Shown here in pieces: positions 10,911 through 19,062 of a stretch of 43,017 nt of DNA. A model generated the notes under the pieces. It searched no databases. It was not told the origin of the DNA and saw only the letters and a list, made by a program, of their open reading frames with translations. The DNA is from an uncultured beta proteobacterium (lineage in GTDB: Bacteria; Pseudomonadota; Gammaproteobacteria; Burkholderiales; Burkholderiaceae_C): the NCBI GenBank assembly GCA_903914175.1, contig CAIWNX010000303.1, positions 1-43,017 of the forward strand. The letters run 5' to 3'. Within the stretch, counting starts at the first letter, position 1, and each line of letters begins with the position of its first letter. A program made the translations under genes and the position numbers.

Positions 10911-11834
10911 GTGCTGCAACAACGAACCCTCAAGTCTCTGACCCACGCCGTTGGCGTCGGGCTGCACAGCGGCCAGCGTGTGGAACTCACGCTGCGCCCG
11001 GCACAAGCCGATACCGGCATCGTGTTTCGGCGTGTTGACCTGCCCGAGCCGGTCGATATTGCGGTGTCGGCCCAGGCAGTGACAGATACGCGACTGGCCT
11101 CCACGCTGTCCAGCGGCAACGTCAAGGTGCACACGGTCGAGCATCTGATGTCGGCTTGTGCTGGACTGGGCGTTGACAACATGTACGTGGACATCAGCGG
11201 CGAGGAGATGCCGATTCTGGATGGCTCGGCGGCTTCGTTCGTCTTCCTGCTGCAAAGCGCGGGCATCGTGCTACAAAACGCGCCGCGACGTTTCATCCGC
11301 GTCACGCGTGCCGTCGAGGTGCGCGAAGGCCAGGGGGCACAGGAGAAGTGGGCGCGGCTCGAGCCCTACCACGGCTACAAGCTCAGTTTCGAGATCGACT
11401 TCGACCACCCGGCCGTCGATGTCACCGGTCAGAGCGTCTGCTTTGACATGAGCACGGGCTCCTACGCCAAAGACATTGCGCGTGCGCGCACCTTCGGCTT
11501 TACCAAGGACGTGGAGATGATGCGCGCCAACGGATTGGCGTTGGGCGGCGGACTCGACAATGCGATCGTGATGGACGATTACAAGGTGCTCAATTCGGAC
11601 GGATTGCGTTATGACGACGAGTTCGTCAAGCACAAAATCCTCGACGCCATGGGTGACCTGTACCTGGTTGGCAAGCCGTTGCTGGCGAGCTACAGCGCTT
11701 TTCGCTCCGGCCACGCCCTGAATAACAAGCTGCTGCGCGAACTGCTGTTGCGCACCGATGCCTGGGAGATCGTGAGTTTTGCAAATGAGAAGCAGGCGCC
11801 GCGCGGTTTTGCACAACTGGCGCCAGCCTGGTAA
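10911..11834 (+). CDS. lpxC: LpxC, UDP-3-O-acyl-N-acetylglucosamine deacetylase
   Basis: Zinc deacetylase that catalyses the committed step of lipid A synthesis; 307 residues from a GTG start ([20 protein letters not shown]). The zinc ligands are in HTVEHLMSA and in [14 protein letters not shown], and the C-terminal [15 protein letters not shown] carries the catalytic histidine. It lies 12 bases after ftsZ, the usual end of the dcw cluster in gamma- and betaproteobacteria. Confidence 0.97.
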   Translation: MLQQRTLKSLTHAVGVGLHSGQRVELTLRPAQADTGIVFRRVDLPEPVDIAVSAQAVTDTRLASTLSSGNVKVHTVEHLMSACAGLGVDNMYVDISGEEMPILDGSAASFVFLLQSAGIVLQNAPRRFIRVTRAVEVREGQGAQEKWARLEPYHGYKLSFEIDFDHPAVDVTGQSVCFDMSTGSYAKDIARARTFGFTKDVEMMRANGLALGGGLDNAIVMDDYKVLNSDGLRYDDEFVKHKILDAMGDLYLVGKPLLASYSAFRSGHALNNKLLRELLLRTDAWEIVSFANEKQAPRGFAQLAPAW

Positions 11835-11852
11835 GCGTCAAGGAGATAACCC

Positions 11853-12029
11853 ATGCTGCTGTTTCGCTGGCTCATCCTTTTGCTGCTGTTGGGCGCTATC
11901 GTGTCGTTCGTCTTCTACACCGCCACCGGGCAGGAGCGCTTCAAGCGCTATGGTCTGCTCACACTCAAGTGGGTCCTGATCGCCGGCTTCGGTTTCTTTG
12001 GCGTGCTGATTCTGGAGAGAATTGCGTGA
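11853..12029 (+). CDS. Small membrane protein after lpxC, function unknown
   Basis: A 58-residue frame starting MLLFRWLILLLLLGAIVSF, with two hydrophobic segments (about residues 5-23 and 40-54) separated by a basic loop (GQERFKRYG). It starts 19 bases after lpxC with a good AAGGAGATAACCC ribosome-binding site, so it is probably translated with lpxC. I do not recognise a characterised family. Position suggests a cell-envelope role, but that is inference. Confidence 0.75.
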   Translation: MLLFRWLILLLLLGAIVSFVFYTATGQERFKRYGLLTLKWVLIAGFGFFGVLILERIA

Positions 12030-12037
12030 CGCTGGTC

Positions 12038-12103
12038 GTCATTGCGAGCGAAGCGTGGCAATCCATGCATGGACTGCCGCGTCGCTTTGCTCCTCGCAGT
12101 GAC
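12038..12103. repeat. Imperfect palindromic repeat at a convergent gene junction
   Basis: GTCATTGCGAGCGAAGC (12038-12054) is followed after about 29 bases by an imperfect reverse complement ending CTCGCAGTGAC at 12103. It belongs to the widespread family of chromosomal palindromes that contain GTCATTGCGAGC. It sits between the plus-strand lpxC group and minus-strand rquA and could act as a two-way hairpin, though there is no T-run. Confidence 0.55.
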
Positions 12104-12143
12104 GCGGTGATGGCAGCACTCGCCATTTCGAAAATCGACCGCC

Positions 12144-12842
12144 TTATCGCGTGATGACGACCTTCTGGTACAGACCGCCGAAGTAGGTCTGTTTCTCAAC
12201 GCCCGCAGGCTTCACACCGGCGGGAAGCCAGTCGGTAATCTGGTTGCGCCAGATGTCCATGGCGAAGGGTTCGAGCGTGGTCAGGATCGGGACCATGATG
12301 TAGCGAAACGGATTGATGGCCACGGGGCGGTGGTAATCGACAAAAATGATCTTGCCGCCCGGTTTGGTGACGCGCAGGGCTTCGGCGATGGACTTCTTGC
12401 GCACATCGGCCGGTTGTTCGTGCAGCAGGAAGAACAGTACAACCGCGTCGCGGCTTGCGTCTTCGAATTGCAGGTCGGTTGAGTCCTGACGCTGCACTGT
12501 CACCTGACTTGCTTGCTTGAGCTTGGCGTGCAGGTTTTGAATCTGGACCGGCGCCACATCGATCACATCGAGATGGCCCTGCGGCCCCAGGCGTTTGACG
12601 AGGTATTCGGTGAAGTTGCCATAGACACAGGCGACCTGTAGCACCTTGCCGTTGACGATGTCACCGAGTTCCTGCAGTGCGGCGTCGCGCAGCTTTGCAA
12701 AATTGCCCCACAGAATCAGGTTGACCAGCCACTGGCGCTCAAAGACGCGCACGGCGTTGGGGTGGACGTAAGCCCACCAATAGGTTTTTTCCAGATACTC
12801 AGGAACGGGGACAGACAGGCTGGCAGATTCTTTCGGGCTCAC
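12144..12842 (-). CDS. rquA: RquA-like protein, rhodoquinone biosynthesis
   Basis: A 232-residue class I methyltransferase-fold protein. RquA makes rhodoquinone by swapping the methoxy group of ubiquinone for an amino group. Features I recognise from that family: an atypical SAM loop VLQVACVYGNFTEYL, in which Gln replaces the usual acidic residue of motif I and VYG replaces GxG; FFLLHEQP; DYHRP; and TLEPFAMDIWR near the C-terminus. A generic UbiE or ubiquinone methyltransferase would have the ExGxGxG loop, which is absent. The start is GTG at 12842 with AAGG about 9 bases upstream. It is the last gene after frdABCD on the same strand, the context expected for rhodoquinol-driven fumarate reduction. 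Assignment is by recalled motifs, not by alignment. Confidence 0.85.
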   Translation of the reverse strand: MSPKESASLSVPVPEYLEKTYWWAYVHPNAVRVFERQWLVNLILWGNFAKLRDAALQELGDIVNGKVLQVACVYGNFTEYLVKRLGPQGHLDVIDVAPVQIQNLHAKLKQASQVTVQRQDSTDLQFEDASRDAVVLFFLLHEQPADVRKKSIAEALRVTKPGGKIIFVDYHRPVAINPFRYIMVPILTTLEPFAMDIWRNQITDWLPAGVKPAGVEKQTYFGGLYQKVVITR

Positions 12843-12845
12843 GAA

Positions 12846-12915
12846 CTGACCTTAAAAAAAATGCCCCCGAAGGGGCGCCCGTCGCAGCTTGCGGCGGGCT
12901 TTTACTTAAGGTCAG
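12846..12915 (-). terminator. Nested hairpins between frdD and rquA, with the rquA ribosome-binding site in an outer stem
   Basis: Read on the minus strand after the frdD stop: one arm CTGACCTTAA (12915-12906), hairpin A GCCCGCCGCA/TGCGACGGGC (12899-12877), hairpin B GCCCC-TTC-GGGGGC (12876-12863) followed by eight T (12861-12854), then the second arm TTAAGGTCAG (12855-12846). Hairpin B with its T-run is a good intrinsic terminator for frdABCD. The two 10-base arms are perfect inverted repeats, and the downstream arm contains the AAGG that precedes the rquA GTG. On the plus strand hairpin A is followed by TTTT. Confidence 0.75.
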
Positions 12916-12925
12916 AGGATACCAC

Positions 12926-13267
12926 TCAGATACGAAACAGGCTCAGGGCCGTGCTAACCGTGCCGGCGGCGGCGACCAGATAGACGACAACCGCGACCAC
13001 CGAGTCCTGGCGCAGGCCAAAGTCAAAGACGGTCACGCGCAGACGGTGCGCGGCATGCCACAGGAACAGGGTGATCACGCCCAGCAGGAACAGCTTGCCA
13101 AACCAGTGCGCGGCGAAAGCGTGCAACTTGGCGTAGCTCAGCAGGTCTGGCGCGTGGCCCAGGGAGAGCATGACGAACAGCAGCGCCAGCACCGGCGCCA
13201 GAAAGGCCGCCAGCGTGCCGCCAGCGGCGAACAGGCTCCAGAAGATCGGTTTATTCGACTTGGCCAT
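12926..13267 (-). CDS. frdD: FrdD, fumarate reductase membrane anchor subunit
   Basis: 113 residues (MAKSNKPIFWSLFAAGGTLA) with three membrane segments. It resembles E. coli FrdD in the N-terminal PIFWSLFAAGG, the APVLALLFVMLSLG helix, the LSYAKLHAFAAHWFGKLFLL stretch and the LWHAAHRLR segment. With FrdC it anchors FrdAB to the membrane and forms the quinol site; no b haem is expected in this family. The frame is open further upstream, but I take the ATG at 13267, two bases after the frdC stop and where family similarity begins. Confidence 0.92.
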   Translation of the reverse strand: MAKSNKPIFWSLFAAGGTLAAFLAPVLALLFVMLSLGHAPDLLSYAKLHAFAAHWFGKLFLLGVITLFLWHAAHRLRVTVFDFGLRQDSVVAVVVYLVAAAGTVSTALSLFRI

Positions 13268-13269
13268 GG

Positions 13270-13662
13270 TTACAGCACTCCTGCGAAGAACAAAACCACC
13301 ACAGTGGCAAGCACCCATACCGCGTAGTGAGCGCCAACAATGTACTTGCCATCGAGGAACTCTTCACCGATCTGCACCGGCATCGCCTTGGGCGTGACGT
13401 TGAACCAGTTGGTCGCGTTATGGACGGCAAAAGCCAGGATGAGGGCAAAGCCGAGGAAACTCATGGGGCCTTTGAGCGCCGCCAGGAAGGCGTCAAAAGC
13501 GGCCTGTCCGCTGGACAGGCGCTCAACAGCGCAGACCATCACCAACGCCAAGGCGCCGATGAAAATGCAGGTCACTTCACGCGACATGTAGCGCATGTAG
13601 CGTGGTTGCTTCAGAAACCAGCCGGTCTTGGAGACCGGGCGGACGTAGGGTTTACGGCTCAT
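13270..13662 (-). CDS. frdC: FrdC, fumarate reductase membrane anchor subunit
   Basis: 130 residues, starting SRKPYVRPVSKTGWFLKQP, very like the N-terminus of E. coli FrdC (KPYVRPM...WW). Three hydrophobic segments are visible (about residues 30-48, 66-84 and 108-128). The TWF-like NWFNVTPKAMPV motif between helices two and three matches FrdC. Its presence, rather than the haem-b SdhC with its own signature, is what makes this operon a fumarate reductase rather than a succinate dehydrogenase. The start overlaps the frdB stop by ATGA. Confidence 0.93.
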   Translation of the reverse strand: MSRKPYVRPVSKTGWFLKQPRYMRYMSREVTCIFIGALALVMVCAVERLSSGQAAFDAFLAALKGPMSFLGFALILAFAVHNATNWFNVTPKAMPVQIGEEFLDGKYIVGAHYAVWVLATVVVLFFAGVL

Positions 13663-14411
13663 TTTGCGCCTCCTGGTAACAGATGTTCCTTGAACCAGTC
13701 AATGGTGCTGGCGACCTTGACCTGCTGCAGCGCGCCGGCCGGATCAACGGCTTTCGGACACACTTCGGAGCAGGCGCCGACAAAGGAGCATTCCCATACG
13801 CCTTCATTGGTGGCAATAACTTCCTGGCGTTCATCGCGACCACCGTCGCGCGAATCCTGGTTGTAGCGATGTGCCAGAGCGATGGCGGCCGGGCCGATGA
13901 ATTTGGGCTGCAGCGCATATTCGGGGCAGGCGGCGTAGCACAACATGCAGTTGATGCACATCGAGAACTGCCGGTACTTCATCAGTTGCGCCGGGGTTTG
14001 CTTGTACTCGCCCTGCTCAATACTTTTCTTTTCCTTGGGGATCAGATAGGGCTTGACGCGCTTGAGCTTGTCAATGAAGTCGTCGGCCACTGTCACCAGA
14101 TCGCGCTCGATCGGGAAGTTGGCCAGTGGCTCAACCCGGATCACGCCCTCATACGAGCGCAGGAAAGCGTGGCAGGAGAGCTTGGGCTCACCGTTGACCA
14201 TCATGCCGCAGCTACCGCAGACCGCCATGTGGCAGGACCAGCGGAAGTTGAGCGTGGGGTCAATCGTTTCCTTGACCGCGGTGAGCGCGTCCAGCACCAC
14301 CCATTCTTCGTTGCACTCGACCGTGTACTTCTGAAAGTGCGGCTCGTTGTCCTTTTCCGGGTCGTAGCGCAGCACTTCGAGCTGAACCATCCTCTTTTTT
14401 AGCTGAGTCAT
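13659..14411 (-). CDS. frdB: FrdB, fumarate reductase iron-sulfur subunit
   Basis: 250 residues carrying three iron-sulfur clusters that wire the quinol site to the flavin. Cysteine groups seen: SCHMAVCGSCGMM...LSC for [2Fe-2S], CINCMLCYAACP for [4Fe-4S] and CSFVGACSEVCPKAVDP for [3Fe-4S]. Length and motif order match FrdB/SdhB. It overlaps frdA and frdC by ATGA on both sides, so the four subunits are translationally coupled. Confidence 0.95.
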   Translation of the reverse strand: MTQLKKRMVQLEVLRYDPEKDNEPHFQKYTVECNEEWVVLDALTAVKETIDPTLNFRWSCHMAVCGSCGMMVNGEPKLSCHAFLRSYEGVIRVEPLANFPIERDLVTVADDFIDKLKRVKPYLIPKEKKSIEQGEYKQTPAQLMKYRQFSMCINCMLCYAACPEYALQPKFIGPAAIALAHRYNQDSRDGGRDERQEVIATNEGVWECSFVGACSEVCPKAVDPAGALQQVKVASTIDWFKEHLLPGGAK

Positions 14412-16165
14412 TTGTGGTCTCCCGAGTAGTCACGCACGCCAGGTGGCGACTTGGTAATCACGACGTCCAGGTAGTCCAGGCGTGGTGCGCTTTGGCCCTG
14501 GTAATAAGCCATGCTGTGGCGCAAGAATGTCTTGTCATCACGCTCGACATAATCGAGTCGCTGGTGCGCGCCGCGCGATTCCTTGCGCGCCAGTGCGCTG
14601 ACGACGAGTGCTTCGGCGCAGTCGAGCATGGAGCCGAGTTCGAGCACCTGGAACAGGTCGGTGTTGAAAACGTTGCTCTTGTCGTGCAGCACGATCTTGT
14701 TGTAACGCTGGCGCAGTTCGGCAATCTTGGCAACCGCTTCCTTCAGACCGACTTCTTCGCGGTACAGGCCGGCGTTCTTCTCCATCGTGTCCATCATTTC
14801 CTTGCGCAGACCCGACATCGATTCGTTGCCGTCGGTGCGTTGGAACAAGGCACGTACGCGCGCTTGCGATTCTTCGGCCCGGGCTTCCAGTGCCGCCTTG
14901 TTCGGTGCCGGCAGCCCCTTCATGTGCTCGATGGCCGACATGGCCGCGCTCTTGCCGAACACCAGCAGTTCAACCAGTGAGTTGGAGCCAAGGCGGTTGG
15001 CGCCGTTCAGGCTGACGCAGGCGCATTCGCCAGCGGCAAACAGACCCGGTAACTGGGTAGCGGCCTTGGTGTTGGTGGAGATGCCCCCCATCATGTAGTG
15101 CACCACCGGGCGGATTGGAATCGCGTCCTTTACGATGTCCACGCCCAGATAGGCGATGCCGAGTTCGCGCACCAGCGGCAGACGCTCGTCGATGTATTTC
15201 TCGCCGAGGTGGCGCATGTCGAGCATGACGCACTCGCCCCACGGTGTGGTGACGGTGTTGCCCTTTTGCAGTTCGTGCCAGTAGGCCTGGCTGACGCGGT
15301 CGCGTGGGCCGAGTTCCATGGTCTTGAGCTGCGGTTTGCCCAGCGGGGTTTCCGGGCCCATGCCGTAATCCTGCAGGTAACGCCGGCCATTCTTGTTGAG
15401 CAGCACGCCGCCTTCGCCGCGGCAGGCTTCGGTCAACAGACTGCCGGTGTTGGGCAAACCGGTCGGGTGGTATTGCACAAACTCCATGTCCTTGAGCGGA
15501 ACGCCGGCACGGTAGGCCATGGCCATGCCGTCGCCGGTCTTGATCGCGCCGTTGGTGCTGAACGGGAATATGCGCCCGGCGCCGCCGCCAGCGATGATGA
15601 CCGACTTGGCGTGGAACTGCTTGATCATGCCGCTGCGCATTTCCATGGCGGTAACGCCCTGGCAACGGCCGTCTTCGACCAGCAGGTCGAGCGCATAGTA
15701 CTCGTCAAAGCGGGTGATGCTGGGGAATTGCAGGGTGGTCTGGAACAGCGTGTGCAGGATGTGAAAACCCGACTTGTCGGCTGCAAACCAGGTGCGCTGT
15801 TTCTTCATGCCGCCAAAGGGGCGAACCGCCACCGAGCCATCGGCTTCGCGGTTCCAGGGGCAGCCCCAGTGCTCCAGCTGTGTTAATTCCTTCGGTGCTT
15901 CCTTGACGAAGTACTCGACGCAGTCCTGATCGGAGAGCCAGTCGCCGCCACCGACGGTATCGTCAAAGTGCAGGTCAAAACTGTCGTCCTTCTTGATGAC
16001 GCCAGCAGCGCCGCCCTCGGCCGCACAGGTGTGGCTGCGCATCGGATAGACCTTGGAGATCAAGGCGATTCGCAGTTTCGGGTCGGCCTCGGCCAGCGCG
16101 ATGGCGGCGCGTAAACCCGCGCCCCCGGCGCCAATGATGGCGACATCGGTAGTGACTATTTCCAT
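14408..16165 (-). CDS. frdA: FrdA, fumarate reductase flavoprotein subunit
   Basis: 585 residues; covalent-FAD catalytic subunit interconverting fumarate and succinate at the cytoplasmic face. Seen: the dinucleotide motif GAGGAG (residues 12-17), the FAD-attachment histidine in RSHTCAAEGG (His45), EFVQYHPTGLPNTGSLLTEACRGEGG, YLQDYGMGPETPLG, the HYMMGGI active-site motif and ECACVSLNGANRLGSNSL. YLQDYGMGPETPLG and GPRDRVSQAYWHE are close to E. coli FrdA, supporting Frd over Sdh. GGAAAGGA precedes the ATG. It lies 62 bases after the CbcL-like gene and may share its transcript. Confidence 0.96.
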   Translation of the reverse strand: MEIVTTDVAIIGAGGAGLRAAIALAEADPKLRIALISKVYPMRSHTCAAEGGAAGVIKKDDSFDLHFDDTVGGGDWLSDQDCVEYFVKEAPKELTQLEHWGCPWNREADGSVAVRPFGGMKKQRTWFAADKSGFHILHTLFQTTLQFPSITRFDEYYALDLLVEDGRCQGVTAMEMRSGMIKQFHAKSVIIAGGGAGRIFPFSTNGAIKTGDGMAMAYRAGVPLKDMEFVQYHPTGLPNTGSLLTEACRGEGGVLLNKNGRRYLQDYGMGPETPLGKPQLKTMELGPRDRVSQAYWHELQKGNTVTTPWGECVMLDMRHLGEKYIDERLPLVRELGIAYLGVDIVKDAIPIRPVVHYMMGGISTNTKAATQLPGLFAAGECACVSLNGANRLGSNSLVELLVFGKSAAMSAIEHMKGLPAPNKAALEARAEESQARVRALFQRTDGNESMSGLRKEMMDTMEKNAGLYREEVGLKEAVAKIAELRQRYNKIVLHDKSNVFNTDLFQVLELGSMLDCAEALVVSALARKESRGAHQRLDYVERDDKTFLRHSMAYYQGQSAPRLDYLDVVITKSPPGVRDYSGDHK

Positions 16166-16227
16166 TTTTTCCTTTCCATCACCGCAGTGATTTCAACTCA
16201 ACAACAGTCAAGACGGCAGTGCCGGCT

Positions 16228-18240
16228 TCAATGACTCGTAAAGAACCCGATGGCGACCCGCGTTAGCAGGGTCAGACCAATCGTGATCAGCGTAAAGCCC
16301 AACACCTTGGAAGCGGCCATCTTGGCAGGCGAAGGCGCGTCAACCAGGTGCTTCTCCAGTTCGCCGCTGTCCACCAGGCGCTGGTATTCGACGCCGTGGT
16401 CATGCTTGAACTCTTCGAGTGAGAAGGTTCCGGTGAACATCACCACTTCCAGCGGGAACTTGTCCGGACGGAAGTGGTTGTTGAAGAAGTGAACCGTGAA
16501 CAGGAACACCACCGCCAGGAACGCTTCTTCGCCGTGGAAGATGGCTGCCACGTTGAAGATCCAGCCCGGCAGGAAGGCGCCGAAGAAGCCCGGCAGCCAC
16601 ATCACGAGGCCACTGCCACCGATGATGGTCACCCCCCAGAACGGGGCCCAGTAGTCAAATTTTTCCCAATAAGTCCAGCGGTCAAACTTCGGACGCGGAC
16701 CCTGGCCAAAGAACCACTGGAACATGGCCAGCATGTCCTTGCCGTCCTGCAGATTGGGCACCATCGAGGTCGGGCCCATGATCTTGAAGGTCTTGCGGTT
16801 GCGAATGATGCCGATGATCATGTAGATCAGGTGCCAGAAGAAGACACCGGCAAAGATCACAGCTGCAACGCGGTGGATGAGGCCCGCGGTGTGCACGCCA
16901 CCGAGCGCCTGCATCAGGGCTGGTGCCCAACTGACGCTGGAATAGAACAGCGGCATACCGGTCAGCGTGAGCACCATCAGGCTCAGGGCGAAGGTGATGT
17001 GGGCAATGCGCCAGATCGGCGTAAAGCGCTGCACGTGCTTGCCCTTGTATTGCGCGGGGACCGAATCAGGCTTGATGTGCGGCTGGCCAGCGCGCTCCTT
17101 GCGCTCCTTGTATTCGCGGTAGAACCAGAGGGCCGTGTGCAGCCAGAAGAAGCCGAAGGTTCCCACCAGCAGTTGCACCATGATCTGCCAGGCGATCCAG
17201 ATTTGCGGGTACTTGTTGAAATCATGGCCATTGCCATGTGGCTGGTAGCTGGCAAAGCCGGCCGGCACATCGGGCAGGCCCTTCTTCGCGTTGTGGCAGG
17301 TCTTGCAGGTGTTGAGCCGGTTGTCCGGGTGCACCATCGACTTCGGGTTGTTGACCTTGAGAATTTCGTGACTGCCGTGGCAGTTGTAGCATTTGGCCGT
17401 GTAGGCATAACCGAGCGTACTGACCTGCCCGTGGAAAGTGTCCTTGTAGGAGTCGAGTTTGTCGACGTGGCAGTTGCCGCAGTTGCTCGAAACGGTCAGC
17501 TTGAACGCATCACCCGAGGTGCTGGTGATCGAGTGGGCGGTGTGGCAATCGGAACAGACCGCGCCTTGCGCCAGCATCTTCTTGCTGTTTTCCTGGCCAT
17601 GCACCGAGGTCAGATAGGCTTCGAGTTGCTCAGCGTGGCAGCTCTTGCCGCAAACTTCGGGAATGCTCAGGCGCCACTGCGTGTGCGCTGGTGAATTTTT
17701 CGGTGGAACGTTGAAGGTGTGCGTGTCGTGACACTGGTCGCACTTGGCATTGGGTTGCGTCTTGTTGTCGGCATTGGGGCGCGCGTGGAACGATTTGCGG
17801 TAAGCCTCGATGTTCTTGAACACGACGCCCAGACGCGGGCGCTCTTCCGACTTGCCGCGTTTGAGGGTCTGCTCCCACAGTTCTTCGTGGCAGCCGGCGC
17901 AATCGACCTTCTTCAGCTCAACGGCTGGGTTCTTGGCGTGGGCGTTGCCTTTTTCGGCGTTGTCCACGATGTCGCTATGGCAGGCCACGCACTGCATATT
18001 GGCGTGCACGCCCTGGCCGAACTTCTCGGTTGGGATGCTGCGCAACAAACGTGGTTTGTTATCAGCGCCCGGTACCTCGGGTTTGTTCTTCTTTCCATCG
18101 TGGCAACTCAGGCAGGTGACGTTGTCCAAAGACGGCGCTGGGGTTGGTGCCGGGGGGGTGGCGGCACTGGCAGAGAGTGCAAGCAGCAGGCTTGCAAGAC
18201 AGACCGCAGTAGTCCACAGGGCCGAACGCTCAAAACGCAT
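16228..18240 (-). CDS. CbcL-like nine-haem cytochrome c fused to a cytochrome b membrane domain
   Basis: 670 residues from the ATG at 18240 (MRFERSALWTTAV), with a GGAAGG site upstream and a Sec signal peptide (about residues 1-27, ending ASA). The periplasmic part carries eight CXXCH motifs (from CLSCH at 43 to CKTCH at 312) plus one CX3CH (CGKSCH, 197-202). From residue about 345 come five to six membrane segments with paired histidines (RIAHITFALSLM, GLIHRVAAVIFAGVFFWHL, VHFFNNHF), like the di-haem b domain of FdnI/HydC. This c-then-b architecture with nine c haems matches CbcL of Geobacter, an inner-membrane quinol oxidase that feeds periplasmic cytochromes at low potential. By context it would exchange electrons between the quinone pool and the small cytochrome encoded just upstream. 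Direction of electron flow is not deducible. Confidence 0.8.
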   Translation of the reverse strand: MRFERSALWTTAVCLASLLLALSASAATPPAPTPAPSLDNVTCLSCHDGKKNKPEVPGADNKPRLLRSIPTEKFGQGVHANMQCVACHSDIVDNAEKGNAHAKNPAVELKKVDCAGCHEELWEQTLKRGKSEERPRLGVVFKNIEAYRKSFHARPNADNKTQPNAKCDQCHDTHTFNVPPKNSPAHTQWRLSIPEVCGKSCHAEQLEAYLTSVHGQENSKKMLAQGAVCSDCHTAHSITSTSGDAFKLTVSSNCGNCHVDKLDSYKDTFHGQVSTLGYAYTAKCYNCHGSHEILKVNNPKSMVHPDNRLNTCKTCHNAKKGLPDVPAGFASYQPHGNGHDFNKYPQIWIAWQIMVQLLVGTFGFFWLHTALWFYREYKERKERAGQPHIKPDSVPAQYKGKHVQRFTPIWRIAHITFALSLMVLTLTGMPLFYSSVSWAPALMQALGGVHTAGLIHRVAAVIFAGVFFWHLIYMIIGIIRNRKTFKIMGPTSMVPNLQDGKDMLAMFQWFFGQGPRPKFDRWTYWEKFDYWAPFWGVTIIGGSGLVMWLPGFFGAFLPGWIFNVAAIFHGEEAFLAVVFLFTVHFFNNHFRPDKFPLEVVMFTGTFSLEEFKHDHGVEYQRLVDSGELEKHLVDAPSPAKMAASKVLGFTLITIGLTLLTRVAIGFFTSH

Positions 18241-18448
18241 GACGAAACCTTCCAAGATGAGTTGCGCGAGTTTAACTGCAACTTTTGGAAGATTCGCAAA
18301 GACTGGCCCCGGTATGACATGGATCAAATGTGGGCGCCGTAACTGGTATTTTGTCGCGCAGACGCACTGATGCAATGCTGCACCAGCGTGTGGGAATCGC
18401 TTGACAATCGGCACCCGGTGGAGTGCCGCGGGCGTTTGAAAGCCCCGT

Positions 18449-18739
18449 TTACTTCAACGACAAAATCCAATCCACCAAAGTCTTGGCATCGGCTTCACTG
18501 ATTTGTGGGTTGGCCGGCATTTCAGTGCCTTTGCCGTGGATGATCTCGTCTGCCAGTTTGGCAGGGGCATCTTTTTGACTGGCGTATTTTTTTGCCAGAT
18601 CCTTGAAACTCGGGCCGGTCTTTGTCTTTTCGATCGAGTGGCAGGTATTGCACTTTTTGGCTTTGGCCAGTGCCTCGTCGGCCAGCGTCGGTGCTGCGAT
18701 CGCGATTGTTGCGGCCAATGCCAAAAGAATACGTTTCAT
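18449..18739 (-). CDS. Small class I cytochrome c (c551/c552 type)
   Basis: 96 residues: a signal peptide (MKRILLALAATIAIAAPTLA), then DEALAKAKKCNTCHS with one CXXCH, and a C-terminal methionine ligand candidate in GTEMPANPQ. A soluble periplasmic electron shuttle by family. GGGAG precedes the ATG. It lies 208 bases upstream of the CbcL-like gene on the same strand, so it is a plausible partner. It is a close paralogue of the cytochromes at 33218 and 42352, sharing the ADEALAKAKKC start, but lacks the glycine-rich insert they carry before the methionine. Confidence 0.92.
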   Translation of the reverse strand: MKRILLALAATIAIAAPTLADEALAKAKKCNTCHSIEKTKTGPSFKDLAKKYASQKDAPAKLADEIIHGKGTEMPANPQISEADAKTLVDWILSLK

Positions 18740-19062
18740 GCGATTGCTCCCAAGTTGTTTTGCTATGGGTTGTGGACCCGATAACCCCGGTTACGGCTGA
18801 TGTGCAGATAACTTTAATAACTATTTTGACGGATCAAGCAGTCGGTGGACTCGCGGGATTCCAGATCGTCGAGCTTTGACTCTGCAATCGCACTTCACCG
18901 CTGGATTTCGAGTGTGCAGCAGCGATAATTCTCTATCGGAGGCTGTGGGCGGTGGAGCAAAAGCCAAACCCTTGCCCAGTGGCGCGCGACAGATATTGCC
19001 ACCTGTTCTCATATGACGCGATTAGGAGGAACTGTTTTGCTGGTTAGCTCACGGATGTGCGC
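18740..19062. other. Divergent intergenic region, 323 bases
   Basis: Lies between the minus-strand cytochrome and the plus-strand HEAT-like gene, so it should hold promoters for both. A short palindrome TAACC-CC-GGTTA (18782-18793) sits about 45 bases upstream of the cytochrome. A strong AGGAGGA (19024-19030) precedes a 9-codon frame (TTG at 19037, stop 19064-19066) that ends over the HEAT-gene ATG in an ATGA overlap. I see no convincing gene of normal size. Confidence 0.4.

Noticed and set aside
12926-16165. Reading the operon as succinate dehydrogenase sdhCDAB.
   Set aside because: Order is A-B-C-D, the anchors match FrdC (KPYVRPV) and FrdD (PIFWSLFAAGG), and FrdA carries E. coli Frd-like motifs.
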